This document shows, piece by piece, positions 8,055 to 15,838 of a stretch of DNA of 64,000 nucleotides. Origin of the DNA: Ideonella sp. (GTDB lineage: Bacteria; Pseudomonadota; Gammaproteobacteria; Burkholderiales; Burkholderiaceae_C); NCBI GenBank assembly GCA_015075165.1, contig JABTUY010000004.1, forward strand, positions 124,001 through 188,000, given 5' to 3'. The translations under genes and the position numbers were made by a program. Numbering within the stretch: position 1 is the stretch's first letter; each line of letters begins with the position of its first letter. The notes under the pieces were generated by a model, which saw only the letters and a list, made by a program, of their open reading frames with translations, was not told the origin of the DNA and made no database searches.

Positions 8055-9283
8055 CTGACACCGCCTACGACACGCTCGACGCTTATGTCGACGCGCACTT
8101 CGACGAGCAGGTGCGCTTCCTGCAAGAGCTGGTGCGCGTGCCCACCGACACGCCGCCGGGCGACAACACGCCGCATGCGCTGCGCACGCGCGAACTGCTG
8201 CAGGCGTTCGGCTACGACGCGCAGGCGCACGAGGTGCCCGAAGCGACCGTGCGCGCGCACGGCCTGCGCTCGATCACCAATCTGGTGGTGCAGCGGCGCT
8301 ACGGCCCCGGCCGCGTCGTGGCGCTGAACGCGCACGGCGACGTCGTGCCGCCGGGCGAAGGCTGGACGCGCGACCCCTACGGCGGCGAGGTCGTGGGCGG
8401 CAGGCTCTACGGCCGCGCCGCGGCGGTCAGCAAGTGCGACTTCTCGACCTTCACGTTCGCCACGCGCGCGCTCGAAGCCAGCGGCGCCAAGCTGGCCGGT
8501 GGCGTCGACCTGCTGTTCACCTACGACGAGGAGTTCGGCGGCGAACTGGGGCCCGGCTGGCTGCTCGAGCACGGGCTGACGAAGCCCGACCTCGAGATCG
8601 CCGCCGGCTTCAGCTACCAGGTGGTCACCGCGCACAACGGCTGCCTGCAGCTCGAAGTGACGGTGCACGGCAAGATGGGCCACGCCGCGGTGCCGCAGAC
8701 CGCGGTCGACGCGCTGCAGGCGGCCACGCGCGTGCTGGTCGCGCTGTACGCGGAGAACCAGCGGCTCGAGCGCACGCGCAGCGCCGTCAAGGGCATCGGC
8801 CACGGCTACGTCAACGTGGGGCAGATCGCCGGGGGCACCAACACCAACGTCGTACCCGGCAAGGTGGTGCTCAAGGTCGACCGGCGCATGATTCCCGAAG
8901 AGGATCCGGCCGCGGTCGAGGCCGGGCTGCGCGCGCTGATCGAAGACGCCGCGCGCGGGCAGGCCGGCATCACGGTGCAGATCAAGCGGCTGCTGCTCGC
9001 GCGCGCGATGAAGCCGCTGGCGGGTAACGAGCCGCTCGTGAAGGCGCTGACCACACACGCCAGCGCGCTGTTCGGCGAGAAGATCGAGGCCTCCGGCACG
9101 CCGCTGTACACCGATGCGCGCCTGTTCAGCGAACGCGACATCCCGGCGGTGATCTACGGCGCCGGCCCGCGCACGGTGCTCGAATCGAACGCCAAGCGCG
9201 CCGACGAGCACATCGTGCTCGAAGACCTGCGCCGCGCAACGAAGGTGGTGGCGCGCACGCTGTTCGATCTGCTCGGCGTGTGA
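8051..9283 (+). CDS. M20-family amidohydrolase/deacylase
   Basis: 410 residues of the ArgE/DapE-like M20 family. The metal-binding NAHGDVVPPGEGWTRDPYGG is near residue 95, the catalytic-glutamate motif TYDEEFGGELGPG near 155, and a dimerisation domain follows (GKMGHAAVPQTAVDALQAAT). The usual GRGxxDMKG motif is replaced by YGRAAAVSKCDFSTF, a variant of one uncharacterised M20 subgroup. The start overlaps the stop of the UraD-AllC fusion (ATGA), so it is the last gene of the allantoin operon. A ureidoglycolate- or carbamoyl-amino-acid-type amide substrate would fit the neighbours, but the sequence does not define it. Confidence 0.85.
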   Translation: MTDTAYDTLDAYVDAHFDEQVRFLQELVRVPTDTPPGDNTPHALRTRELLQAFGYDAQAHEVPEATVRAHGLRSITNLVVQRRYGPGRVVALNAHGDVVPPGEGWTRDPYGGEVVGGRLYGRAAAVSKCDFSTFTFATRALEASGAKLAGGVDLLFTYDEEFGGELGPGWLLEHGLTKPDLEIAAGFSYQVVTAHNGCLQLEVTVHGKMGHAAVPQTAVDALQAATRVLVALYAENQRLERTRSAVKGIGHGYVNVGQIAGGTNTNVVPGKVVLKVDRRMIPEEDPAAVEAGLRALIEDAARGQAGITVQIKRLLLARAMKPLAGNEPLVKALTTHASALFGEKIEASGTPLYTDARLFSERDIPAVIYGAGPRTVLESNAKRADEHIVLEDLRRATKVVARTLFDLLGV

Positions 9284-9399
9284 CCGATCGGGCCGGCGTC
9301 GGATCGCGCATGATGGCAGCCCGCAGCCCGCAGCGCGGGACGCATGGGCTGCCCGTTCGCGTATACCGAAACCGGCCGTGCCGGGGCAGGAGTGCCGTG

Positions 9400-9918
9400 A
9401 TGAGCTCGCGCCGAATGATGCTGTCGATCGTTTCGCTGGGCCTGCTGGCCGCCTGCGCCGGCTACGCGCCACCGGACACGCTGCGGCCGGGCAGCACCGA
9501 GGCCGACGTGCGCCAGGCGATGGGCGAACCCACCGGCCGCTATGCGATGCCCGGCGGCGTGCAGCGGCTGGAGTACGCGCGCGGCCCGGGCGGGCGCCAC
9601 ACCTACATGCTCGATTTCGACGCGCAGGGGCACCTGCAGCAGTGGCAGCAGGTGCTCGACGAGCGGCATTTCGCGCTGGTGGTGCCGGGGCTGTCGCGCG
9701 ACGACGTGCTGCGCACGCTCGGCCGCCCGAGCCAGCGCGAGGGCATGATCCGCGGTGGCCAGATCTGGTCGTGGCGCTACGCCAACAACGATTGCCTGTG
9801 GTGGCAGGCGCAGTTCGACGCGCAGGGCGTCGTCACTTCGGTCGGCTACGCGCCCGAGCGCGGCTGCGGCGACGGGCCCGACCGCACCGCCCGCACAGTC
9901 ACCCGCGCGATCCGCTGA
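9400..9918 (+). CDS. Predicted lipoprotein with two SmpA/BamE-like repeats
   Basis: 172 residues. A lipoprotein signal with lipobox LLAAC gives Cys19 as the lipidated residue after MSSRRMMLSIVSLG. The mature part has two similar halves, TLRPGSTEADVRQAMGEPTG and LVVPGLSRDDVLRTLGRPSQ, each in the style of SmpA/OmlA (BamE-like) domains, followed by short beta strands such as QIWSWRYANNDCLWWQAQF. The upstream in-frame leader to 9280 lacks a ribosome site, whereas CAGGAGTG precedes this ATG. It is probably anchored in the outer membrane facing the periplasm. The function is unknown, and it is not obviously linked to purine breakdown. Confidence 0.75.
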   Translation: MSSRRMMLSIVSLGLLAACAGYAPPDTLRPGSTEADVRQAMGEPTGRYAMPGGVQRLEYARGPGGRHTYMLDFDAQGHLQQWQQVLDERHFALVVPGLSRDDVLRTLGRPSQREGMIRGGQIWSWRYANNDCLWWQAQFDAQGVVTSVGYAPERGCGDGPDRTARTVTRAIR

Positions 9919-9931
9919 GCCCGCGCACTGC

Positions 9932-9990
9932 GGCAGTCCCTGCGGACTGCCCTGTGGCTGGCGAAGGACGGGCCGCGTCTCGCGCGGCCC
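9932..9990. terminator. Two tandem perfect hairpins after the lipoprotein gene
   Basis: GGCAGTCC-CTGC-GGACTGCC (9932-9951) and GGGCCGCG-TCTCG-CGCGGCCC (9970-9990) are each 8 bp perfect stems beginning 14 bases after the stop codon. Neither is followed by a clear T-run, so they may be Rho-assisted terminators or transcript-stabilising structures. Confidence 0.5.
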
Positions 9991-10023
9991 GGCCCGCACC
10001 CATCCGGTGCCGTGTGGGCACCC

Positions 10024-10077
10024 TTGGTGCGATTCATGCTCTCGCCGGCGCCGGCTTGGTGCGGCCGGTGGCACCAA
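10024..10077 (+). promoter_or_regulatory. Possible sigma-54-like promoter and hairpin upstream of amt
   Basis: TTGGTGCGATTCATGCT (10024-10040) has GG and GC dinucleotides 10 bp apart, as in -24/-12 promoters. Just downstream, TTGGTGC-N8-GCACCAA (10056-10077) is a perfect 7 bp inverted repeat. Ammonium transporters are often NtrC/sigma-54 controlled, but the repeat orientation is opposite to an NtrC box, so this is weak. Confidence 0.3.
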
Positions 10078-10157
10078 ACGCAGGCATGGGCCTTGCATTC
10101 CGGGTGCGTTCGGGCACCACAGCCGCCCGTGCGCGGCATCGGCAGGAGACGATTTCG

Positions 10158-11360
10158 ATGGAGCAACTCAAGCAAGGCAGCGATGCGCTGTTCATCCTGC
10201 TCGGCGCGGTGATGGTGCTGGCGATGCACGGCGGCTTCGCGTTCCTCGAGCTGGGCACGGTGCGCAAGAAGAACCAGGTCAACGCGCTGGTCAAGATCCT
10301 GGTCGATTTCTCGGTGTCGACGATCGCCTACTTCTTCGTCGGCTATGCGGTGGCGTACGGCGTCAGCTTCTTCACCGGCGCCGAGACGCTGGCGGCCAAG
10401 AACGGCTACGAGCTGGTGAAGTTCTTCTTCCTGCTCACTTTCGCGGCGGCGATCCCCGCGATCGTGTCGGGCGGCATCGCCGAGCGCGCGCGCTTCGGCC
10501 CGCAGTTGATCGCCACCGCGGCGCTGGTGGCGCTGGTGTACCCGGTGTTCGAGGGCATTGCGTGGAACGGCCGCTTCGGTGTGCAGGCGTGGCTCGAGCG
10601 CGTGACCGGCGCGCCGTTTCACGACTTCGCCGGCAGCGTGGTGGTGCACGCGGTCGGCGGCTGGATCGGCCTGGCCGCGGTGCTGCTGCTCGGCGCGCGC
10701 GCCAACCGCTACCGCAAGGATGGCGCGATCAGCGCGCACCCGCCGTCGAGCATTCCGTTTCTCGCGCTCGGCGCGTGGGTGCTGTCGGTCGGCTGGTTCG
10801 GCTTCAACGTGATGAGCGCGCAGACGATCGACAAGATCTCGGGCCTGGTGGCGGTGAACTCGCTGATGGCGATGGTCGGCGGCACCTTGGTGGCCACGCT
10901 GCTCGGCCGCAACGACCCCGGCTTCGTGCACAACGGCCCGCTGGCCGGGCTGGTGGCGGTGTGCGCCGGCTCCGACGTGATGCACCCGGTGGGCGCACTG
11001 GTCACCGGCGGCGTCGCCGGCGCCATCTTCGTCACGCTGTTCACGCTGACGCAGAACCGCTGGAAGATCGACGACGTGCTCGGCGTGTGGCCGCTGCACG
11101 GCCTGTGCGGCGCGTGGGGCGGCATCGCCTGCGGCATCTTCGGCGCGAAGGCGCTCGGCGGCCTCGGCGGCGTGAGCTTCGGCGCGCAGCTCGCCGGCAC
11201 GCTGCTCGGCGTGGCCTGGGCGCTGATCGGCGGGTTCGTGGTCTACGGCGTGCTGAAGGCCGCGCTCGGCCTGCGCCTGTCGGCCGAGGAGGAACACAAC
11301 GGCGCCGATTTGTCGATCCACAAGATCGGCGCGACGCCGGAGCGTGAGGTGAGTTGGTAG
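10158..11360 (+). CDS. amt: Ammonium transporter (Amt/MEP/Rh family)
   Basis: 400 residues with about eleven hydrophobic segments. Family signatures include GAVMVLAMHGGFAFLELGTV, FFLLTFAAAIPAIVSGGIAE, DFAGSVVVHAVGGWIGLAAV with a pore histidine, and WPLHGLCGAWGGIACGIFG with the second pore histidine. It has no cleaved signal peptide and would sit in the inner membrane, conducting ammonium/ammonia. No glnK lies next to it in this window, unlike the common glnK-amtB pair. Position after a urate operon that releases ammonia may be meaningful or coincidental. The ATG is preceded by GGCAGGAGACG. Confidence 0.93.
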   Translation: MEQLKQGSDALFILLGAVMVLAMHGGFAFLELGTVRKKNQVNALVKILVDFSVSTIAYFFVGYAVAYGVSFFTGAETLAAKNGYELVKFFFLLTFAAAIPAIVSGGIAERARFGPQLIATAALVALVYPVFEGIAWNGRFGVQAWLERVTGAPFHDFAGSVVVHAVGGWIGLAAVLLLGARANRYRKDGAISAHPPSSIPFLALGAWVLSVGWFGFNVMSAQTIDKISGLVAVNSLMAMVGGTLVATLLGRNDPGFVHNGPLAGLVAVCAGSDVMHPVGALVTGGVAGAIFVTLFTLTQNRWKIDDVLGVWPLHGLCGAWGGIACGIFGAKALGGLGGVSFGAQLAGTLLGVAWALIGGFVVYGVLKAALGLRLSAEEEHNGADLSIHKIGATPEREVSW

Positions 11361-11636
11361 GCGAGGGGGGACGGGCGAGCGCGCCTGCGGGCACGCGATG
11401 CTGCGGTGCGGTTTGCGTGGGCGGCGACCGCGCCAGACTGGGAGCTGTCGGTCGCGCCTTGAAGTCGAACGACGGTAGCGGCGGAAACCTGTCGTCCGCA
11501 TGCTCGCTGCTGATCTGCAGGGACGACTCAGGTTGCGAGCCCAGCGTTGGGCTGAACGCGTGGCTTGGCGTAGCATGGCGCCGGTTGGAGTTCAATGCCG
11601 CCGCTACCCGTGCGTTCCAAGCCTGCTGGAATCTCG

Positions 11637-11837
11637 ATGCCTGACGAGGTCCTGACCATCAAGGAGGTCGCGGCGCTGCTCAAGCTCGCCGAGAAGACCG
11701 TCTACGCCATGGCCGCGGCTGGGGTGCACTTGGTGACGCCCACCACCCGCAAGCGCGCGGCGCGGGTGCAGGCGTTCATGGACTGGGCGCACGCACTGCT
11801 GTTGCGGCGAGTGGGGGCCCAGATGGACTTGAGATGA
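11637..11837 (+). pseudogene. Chimeric remnant: excisionase-type HTH start joined to a LysR-type tail
   Basis: 66 codons. The first 26 residues (MPDEVLTIKEVAALLKLAEK, then TVYAMA) match the start of excisionase/MerR-type DNA-binding proteins. Instead of the usual wing, the frame then reads VHLVTPTTRKRAARVQAFMD, WAHALLLRR. That resembles the C-terminal end of a LysR substrate domain; compare [20 protein letters not shown] in the LysR protein at 901. The simplest reading is a deletion that fused two unrelated genes, leaving a fragment. The preceding 276 bases (11361-11636) hold no convincing gene, and neither do 11838-12055. Confidence 0.5.
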
Positions 11838-12055
11838 CTGGAACGCCGGGGCAAGGGAATCGGATGGTCTTGATCGTTCACCAACGAGTTGAGCCGCCGG
11901 CCAGCCGACTCTGGGCATCGACCGCTCCTGTGGCCGAAACCGGCTGATGAAGGTCTGCAAAGTGCCCGCGCGCTGAACCACGCTCGACCGAGTCCTGTTT
12001 AGCCGACTCCGAAGCCGACCTTGTCGAGCCGTCGAAGGCGCAAGTGGGCGGCGCG

Positions 12056-12355
12056 CTACTGGGCTTCGTGGAACGCCGTATCGACATCACGCGCGCTGTG
12101 CAGCACGCGCACCACGTCGATGCCATCGTTCATCGGCAGGTAGAAGATGACGTAACGACGGAACGGATGGCTTCGCACTTCAGCGGCCAGCTCCGGGCGG
12201 GCGCGCCCCATGAGGGGCTGCGTGGCGAGGAGTTCGAGCGTTGCACCGATCTCATCGACCCACCGATCGGCCGCATCGAGGTTGTCTTCGGCGATGTGGT
12301 CCCAGATGTCCAGGATGTCGAGCGTAGCCTGCGGCCTGCGATTGACTTGCGCCAC
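12056..12355 (-). CDS. parE: ParE/RelE-superfamily toxin
   Basis: About 99 residues from a GTG start (MAQVNRRPQATLDILDIWDH), which lies 5 bp after the antitoxin stop. Family features are ATLDILDIWDHIAEDNLDAA at the N-terminus, then LATQPLMGRARPEL, and the C-terminal strands RRYVIFYLPMNDGIDVVRVL with the arginine typical of ParE. Known members inhibit DNA gyrase or act as RelE-type ribonucleases; sequence alone favours ParE because it is paired with a ParD-type antitoxin. It is expected to be silent while the upstream antitoxin is made. It lies in a small island with recombinase remnants, consistent with acquisition by transfer. Confidence 0.87.
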   Translation of the reverse strand: MAQVNRRPQATLDILDIWDHIAEDNLDAADRWVDEIGATLELLATQPLMGRARPELAAEVRSHPFRRYVIFYLPMNDGIDVVRVLHSARDVDTAFHEAQ

Positions 12356-12360
12356 GGTGG

Positions 12361-12621
12361 CTACTTGCCTTGGCGGGTCTTGCGTGTGCGCGCCTGCGCC
12401 TTGACTTCCGCAGCGCTCCACTTCTTCGCTGGCCCGCTGGCCATGCCCACCCGGATGTCGTCGCGCAGTTGTTCGAGCTTGGCCGAGCGCAGCCGGTCTT
12501 GCTCGTCCATCAGGCGCAGCGCCTCGCGCACAACCTCGCTGGCCGAGGTGTACAGGCCGGATGCGACTTTCGAGCGCACCAGTTCCTCGAGCTGCGGGGT
12601 GAGGTTGACGTTCATGCCCAT
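12361..12621 (-). CDS. parD: ParD-type ribbon-helix-helix antitoxin
   Basis: 86 residues. The N-terminal ribbon-helix-helix (NVNLTPQLEELVRSKVASGL, then YTSASEVVREALRLMDEQ) is the canonical ParD DNA-binding and dimerisation part. The charged C-terminal tail (AAEVKAQARTRKTRQGK) would wrap the toxin. GGAG precedes the first ATG by 6 bases; a second ATG two codons later is possible. It is the first gene of a two-gene operon with the ParE toxin and presumably autorepresses it. Bases 12622-12737 upstream contain no other gene I can support. Confidence 0.9.
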   Translation of the reverse strand: MGMNVNLTPQLEELVRSKVASGLYTSASEVVREALRLMDEQDRLRSAKLEQLRDDIRVGMASGPAKKWSAAEVKAQARTRKTRQGK

Positions 12622-12737
12622 GAGGGTCTCCGGGTGGGGTTCGCCATTCTATCCATTTATGTCAAAGATGGACATCCGGTGCCGGCCGGCACCGGCGCTG
12701 TTGCGGCGGCGCCTTGCCGCTACGTTGGAGGTTCATC

Positions 12738-13365
12738 ATGGACGCCAATTCCTCAGGCCGGTCACACCACCGCGAACCCTGGAGCAAGGGCAAGCTCGTC
12801 GGGCAGAAGGCGCCGTTCAAACCCAAGGACGTGTGGGCGATGCGCGCGCGCCTGCAGCAGGAGCACCGTACGCGCGAGTTGGCGCTGCTCAACCTGGGCA
12901 TCGACGGCAAGTTGCGCGGCTGCGACCTGGTGGCGCTGCGCGTGCGCGATCTGCAGCATGGCGAACAGCTTGCGCCGCGGGCGATCATCACGCAGCACAA
13001 GACAGGACGACCGGTGCAGTTCGAGATCACGCCGCCCACGCGAGCGGCCGTGCAGGCGTGGATCCTGGAGGCGCGCCTGAAGTCCGAGGACTACTTGTTC
13101 CCGAGCCGGATCCATCGATCACCGCACATCTGCACGCGGCAGTACGCGCGGATGCTGCGGCAGTGGGTGCGTGATGCCGATCTCGACAGGACGGCGTACG
13201 GTACGCATTCGATCCGCAGGACGAAGGCCGCATTGATCTACCAGAGCCAAGAATCTGCGCGCGGTTCAGCTGCTGCTGGGCCACAGCAAGTTGGAGAGCA
13301 CGGTGCGGTACCTGGGTGTGGATGTGCACGATGCGCTGGAGATCTCCGAGCAGACCGAGATCTGA
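12738..13365 (+). pseudogene. Tyrosine recombinase/integrase with a late frameshift
   Basis: The frame from ATG 12738 reads a short integrase: LGIDGKLRGCDLVALRVRDL (catalytic Arg I region), ITQHKTGRPVQFEITPPTR and TAYGTHSIRRTKAALIYQ (H-x-x-R). It then loses family similarity near 13245-13260. The missing C-terminus continues in another frame as LRAVQLLLGHSKLESTVRYL, with the final His and nucleophile Tyr, and ends DALEISEQTEI at 13365. A single-base indel therefore separates Arg/His/Arg from His/Tyr. Either the gene is dead or the consensus has an error. The protein lacks the long N-terminal arm-binding domain of phage integrases and resembles small plasmid or transposon recombinases. Confidence 0.75.
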
Positions 13366-13375
13366 GGTTGTCGAG

Positions 13376-13481
13376 CGCCGGCCCGATGCATCACTGCTCG
13401 GGCCGGCGTCCGCTCACGAGAACGCGCTTGACTCGACATTGCGAGGGAGGTGAGACCCGGTGTCCGCGAAGCGGACATCGG
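13376..13481. terminator. Two hairpins downstream of the recombinase remnant
   Basis: CGCCGGCCCGA-N11-TCGGGCCGGCG (13376-13408) is a perfect 11 bp stem 10 bases past the recombinase stop. TGTCCGC-GAA-GCGGACA (13461-13477) extends to an 11 bp stem (13457-13481) with one G-U pair. No T-run follows either. The rest of 13366-13588 shows no gene. Confidence 0.45.
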
Positions 13482-13588
13482 TCTTCGGGTTTCGACCCAG
13501 AGCGGTCAGAGTGCCTCGAAGGGAGCAGACGTCAACAACACATGGGCCCGGACAACCATGGCGGCCTCCACAAGTGAACCGCCCCCCG

Positions 13589-14911
13589 CTACAACCGCAC
13601 CGGCAAATGCCTGAAGCCGCGAAACCGCACGCGCCGGTCGCGCGTGGCCGGCGCGGCCGCCTCCAGCTTCGGAAACCGCGCCACCAGCGCGCCGATCGCG
13701 ATGCGTGCCTCGAGGCGCGCCACGTTCATGCCGGCGCAGGCGTGCGCGCCGTGGCCGAAGGCCAGGTGCAGGTTGGGCTTGCGCGCGATGTCGAGGCGGT
13801 CGGGGTCGGCGAATTGTGCCGGGTCGCGGTTGGCCGCGCCGATGCCGAGCGTGACAAACGCACCGGCGGGCAGCGTGTGCGCGCCGAGCGTCACCGGTGC
13901 GGTGAGCTGCCGGTTGTTCAGCTGCAGCGGGCTCTCGAAGCGCAGCAGCTCCTCGACCGCGCTGTTGATCAGCGCCGGCTCGCGCTGCAGCCGTTCGAGC
14001 TGGCTGCGCTGCGCCAGCAGCGCGTGCACGCCGTTGCCGATCAGGTTGGTGGTGGTCTCGTGGCCGGCGTTGAGCAGGAAGATGCAGTTGTGCAGCAGCT
14101 CGACGTCGCTGAGCCGGTCGTCGGGCCGCCCCAAGACCGGCTTGCGCCCCCTCGGGGGGCCGGCGCCATCGGCGCCTGGGGGGCCATTGCGTTCACCCTC
14201 GTGCTCGCCGAGCAGCCGCGTCAGCACGTCGACCTCGGGGTCGCCGGGGTGCGCGCGGCGCTGCGCCACCAGCTCGCGCAGGTAGGCCAGAAACTCCGTT
14301 ACCGCGGCGTGGCCGCGCGCCAGCGTGTCGGCGCCGGGCGCCGGCTCGAGCGCCGACAGGATCGCCAGCGACCAGCCGCGCAGCGGGCCGCGCTCGGCAC
14401 GCGGCACGTCGAGCAGGTTGCCGATCACCTCGACCGGAATCTGCGCCGCGAAGTCTTCGATCAGGTCGGCCTCGGGTTGCGCCGCCAGGCGATCGAGCAG
14501 CGTGTTCACCAGCGCAACGACGCCGGCCTCCATGCGCGCGATCGCGCGCTGGTTCAGCGCGCCCATCATCAGCCGGCGCACGCGCGTGTGCAGCGGCGGG
14601 TCGCTGAACACCAGGCTGGTGGTGTGGTGCTCGAACAGCGGCGTGCCGGCGCCGAACTTCGGCGCGAACTCGCGCTGCTTGTCGGAGCTGGCTGCCGCGC
14701 TGCGGTACAGCGCCGCCACGTCGTCGTAGCGCGTCAGCAGCCACTGGTTGCCGCCGAGCGGGTGCACCGGGCTGTGCCGGCGCAACGCGGCATACACCGG
14801 ATACGGGTCGTCGACGAACGACGGCGGCGCACCGGCGAGCGTGAAGCTCTCGGCGATGCGTTGCGCGTCGGCGTCCGGCAGCGGCGGCGTGCCATCGGTG
14901 TCGTGGCTCAT
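13589..14911 (-). CDS. Cytochrome P450
   Basis: 440-residue soluble bacterial P450. The I-helix oxygen-activation motif is AGHETT, the K-helix ExxR is EELLRFESPLQ, and the haem loop FGHGAHACAGMNVARLE carries the cysteine ligand. The start MSHDTDGTPPL overlaps the stop of the upstream enoyl-CoA hydratase gene by 4 bases, so the pair is an operon. About 23 extra residues (GERNGPPGADGAGPP..., near residue 242) interrupt the region before the I helix. They are encoded by a GC-rich palindromic repeat (14139-14184) that stays in frame. The substrate is unknown; with a hydratase, a fatty-acid or terpenoid-type acyl substrate is possible. No ferredoxin partner is adjacent. Confidence 0.92.
   Translation of the reverse strand: MSHDTDGTPPLPDADAQRIAESFTLAGAPPSFVDDPYPVYAALRRHSPVHPLGGNQWLLTRYDDVAALYRSAAASSDKQREFAPKFGAGTPLFEHHTTSLVFSDPPLHTRVRRLMMGALNQRAIARMEAGVVALVNTLLDRLAAQPEADLIEDFAAQIPVEVIGNLLDVPRAERGPLRGWSLAILSALEPAPGADTLARGHAAVTEFLAYLRELVAQRRAHPGDPEVDVLTRLLGEHEGERNGPPGADGAGPPRGRKPVLGRPDDRLSDVELLHNCIFLLNAGHETTTNLIGNGVHALLAQRSQLERLQREPALINSAVEELLRFESPLQLNNRQLTAPVTLGAHTLPAGAFVTLGIGAANRDPAQFADPDRLDIARKPNLHLAFGHGAHACAGMNVARLEARIAIGALVARFPKLEAAAPATRDRRVRFRGFRHLPVRL
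14139..14184. repeat. GC-rich palindromic repeat inside the P450 gene
   Basis: The stretch contains CCCCC-T-CGGGGG and GGCGCC-ATC-GGCGCC stems followed by GGGGGGCC. The same architecture (C-run, GGCGCC-type mini-hairpin, G-run) recurs at 15791 in an intergenic site and in modified form at 34603 inside another gene. It resembles REP-type elements of Burkholderiales. Confidence 0.55.
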
Positions 14912-15690
14912 TCGAACGCTCCGTGGCGGCCGGCGCCGGCGGCGAAGCGCGCCGCGCCGGCCAGGCTCTCGGCGGCCACCACCGGGTAGCCGCCGGCGCC
15001 TTCGCGCCGTAACGCCTCGGCCAGCGGCAGGTCCCACTGTGCGAACGCGCTCGCACGATCGGCGCGCAGGCAGGTCTGCGGGAAGGCCGCGATCTCGCGC
15101 GCCAGCGCCTGCGCGGCGGCGAGCGCGTGGCCGTCGTCGACCACGCGGTTGGCCAGCCCGATCGCCAGCGCCTCGTCGGCCGCCACCGCGCGGCCGGTGA
15201 GGATCAGGTCGAGCGCGCGGCCCATGCCGACGATGCGCGGCAGCCGCACGGTGCCGCCGTCGACCAGCGGCACGCCCCAGCGGCGGCAGAACACGCCGAA
15301 CACCGCGCTGCGTGCGGCCACGCGCAGATCGCACATCAGCGCCAGCTCGAGGCCGCCGGCCACCGCGTGGCCTTCGATTGCGGCGATCACCGGCTTGGCG
15401 AACGCCATGCGCGTCGGCCCCATCGGGCCGGGGCCGCTGCCGTGCGGCTCGATCGCGTTGGCGCGCGCCGGGTCGGCCAGCGCCTTCAGGTCGGCGCCGG
15501 CGCAGAACGTGCCGTTCGCGCCGGTCAGCACCGCGACCGCGAGCGACGTGTCGGCCTCGAAAGCCGCGAAGGCCGCGCGCAGCGCCGCCGCGGTGGGGCC
15601 GTCGACCGCGTTGCGGCACGCCGGGCGGTCGAGCGTGATCGTGATCACCGGTCCGTCGATGCTCGATGTCACCGCGTGGTCGTCGGCCAT
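14908..15690 (-). CDS. Enoyl-CoA hydratase/isomerase family protein
   Basis: 260-residue crotonase-fold protein. The acyl-CoA oxyanion-hole motifs are GTFCAGADLKALADPA near residue 60 and AAIEGHAVAGGLELALMCDL near 100. The third motif region, WGVPLVDGGTVRLPRIVGMG, is near 138 and has VDGG where classical hydratases carry a catalytic glutamate, so hydratase activity is not certain. The ATG (MADDHAVTSSIDGPV) follows CAGGAGACGC. It is transcribed with the P450 gene (overlapping ends). The upstream 148 bases contain a palindromic repeat. It could be an isomerase or a thioester-handling enzyme for the P450 substrate. Confidence 0.85.
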   Translation of the reverse strand: MADDHAVTSSIDGPVITITLDRPACRNAVDGPTAAALRAAFAAFEADTSLAVAVLTGANGTFCAGADLKALADPARANAIEPHGSGPGPMGPTRMAFAKPVIAAIEGHAVAGGLELALMCDLRVAARSAVFGVFCRRWGVPLVDGGTVRLPRIVGMGRALDLILTGRAVAADEALAIGLANRVVDDGHALAAAQALAREIAAFPQTCLRADRASAFAQWDLPLAEALRREGAGGYPVVAAESLAGAARFAAGAGRHGAFE

Positions 15691-15790
15691 GCGCGTCTCC
15701 TGTCGTGTCGCGCCAGTGTGCCGCAGCGCTGGGGCACGAACCGACGTAGCCGAGAGCCGCCGCGGATCCGGCTTCGCCGGGCCGCTGGCG

Positions 15791-15836
15791 GCGCCCCCCC
15801 TGGCGGGAGGCGCCGAAGGCGCATCGGGGGGGATCC
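15791..15836. repeat. Intergenic copy of the GC-rich palindromic repeat
   Basis: GCGCCCCCCC, then a GCGCC-GAA-GGCGC mini-hairpin near 15810-15822, then GGGGGGG. It lies between the FAD oxidoreductase and enoyl-CoA hydratase genes, both on the minus strand, and makes up most of the structured DNA of the 148 bp gap. Confidence 0.55.
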
Positions 15837-15838
15837 TT

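Noticed and set aside
10056-10077. Inverted repeat before amt considered as an NtrC box
   Set aside because: The half-sites are in the opposite orientation (GGTGC-N-GCACC rather than GCACC-N-GGTGC), so it is listed only as a hairpin.
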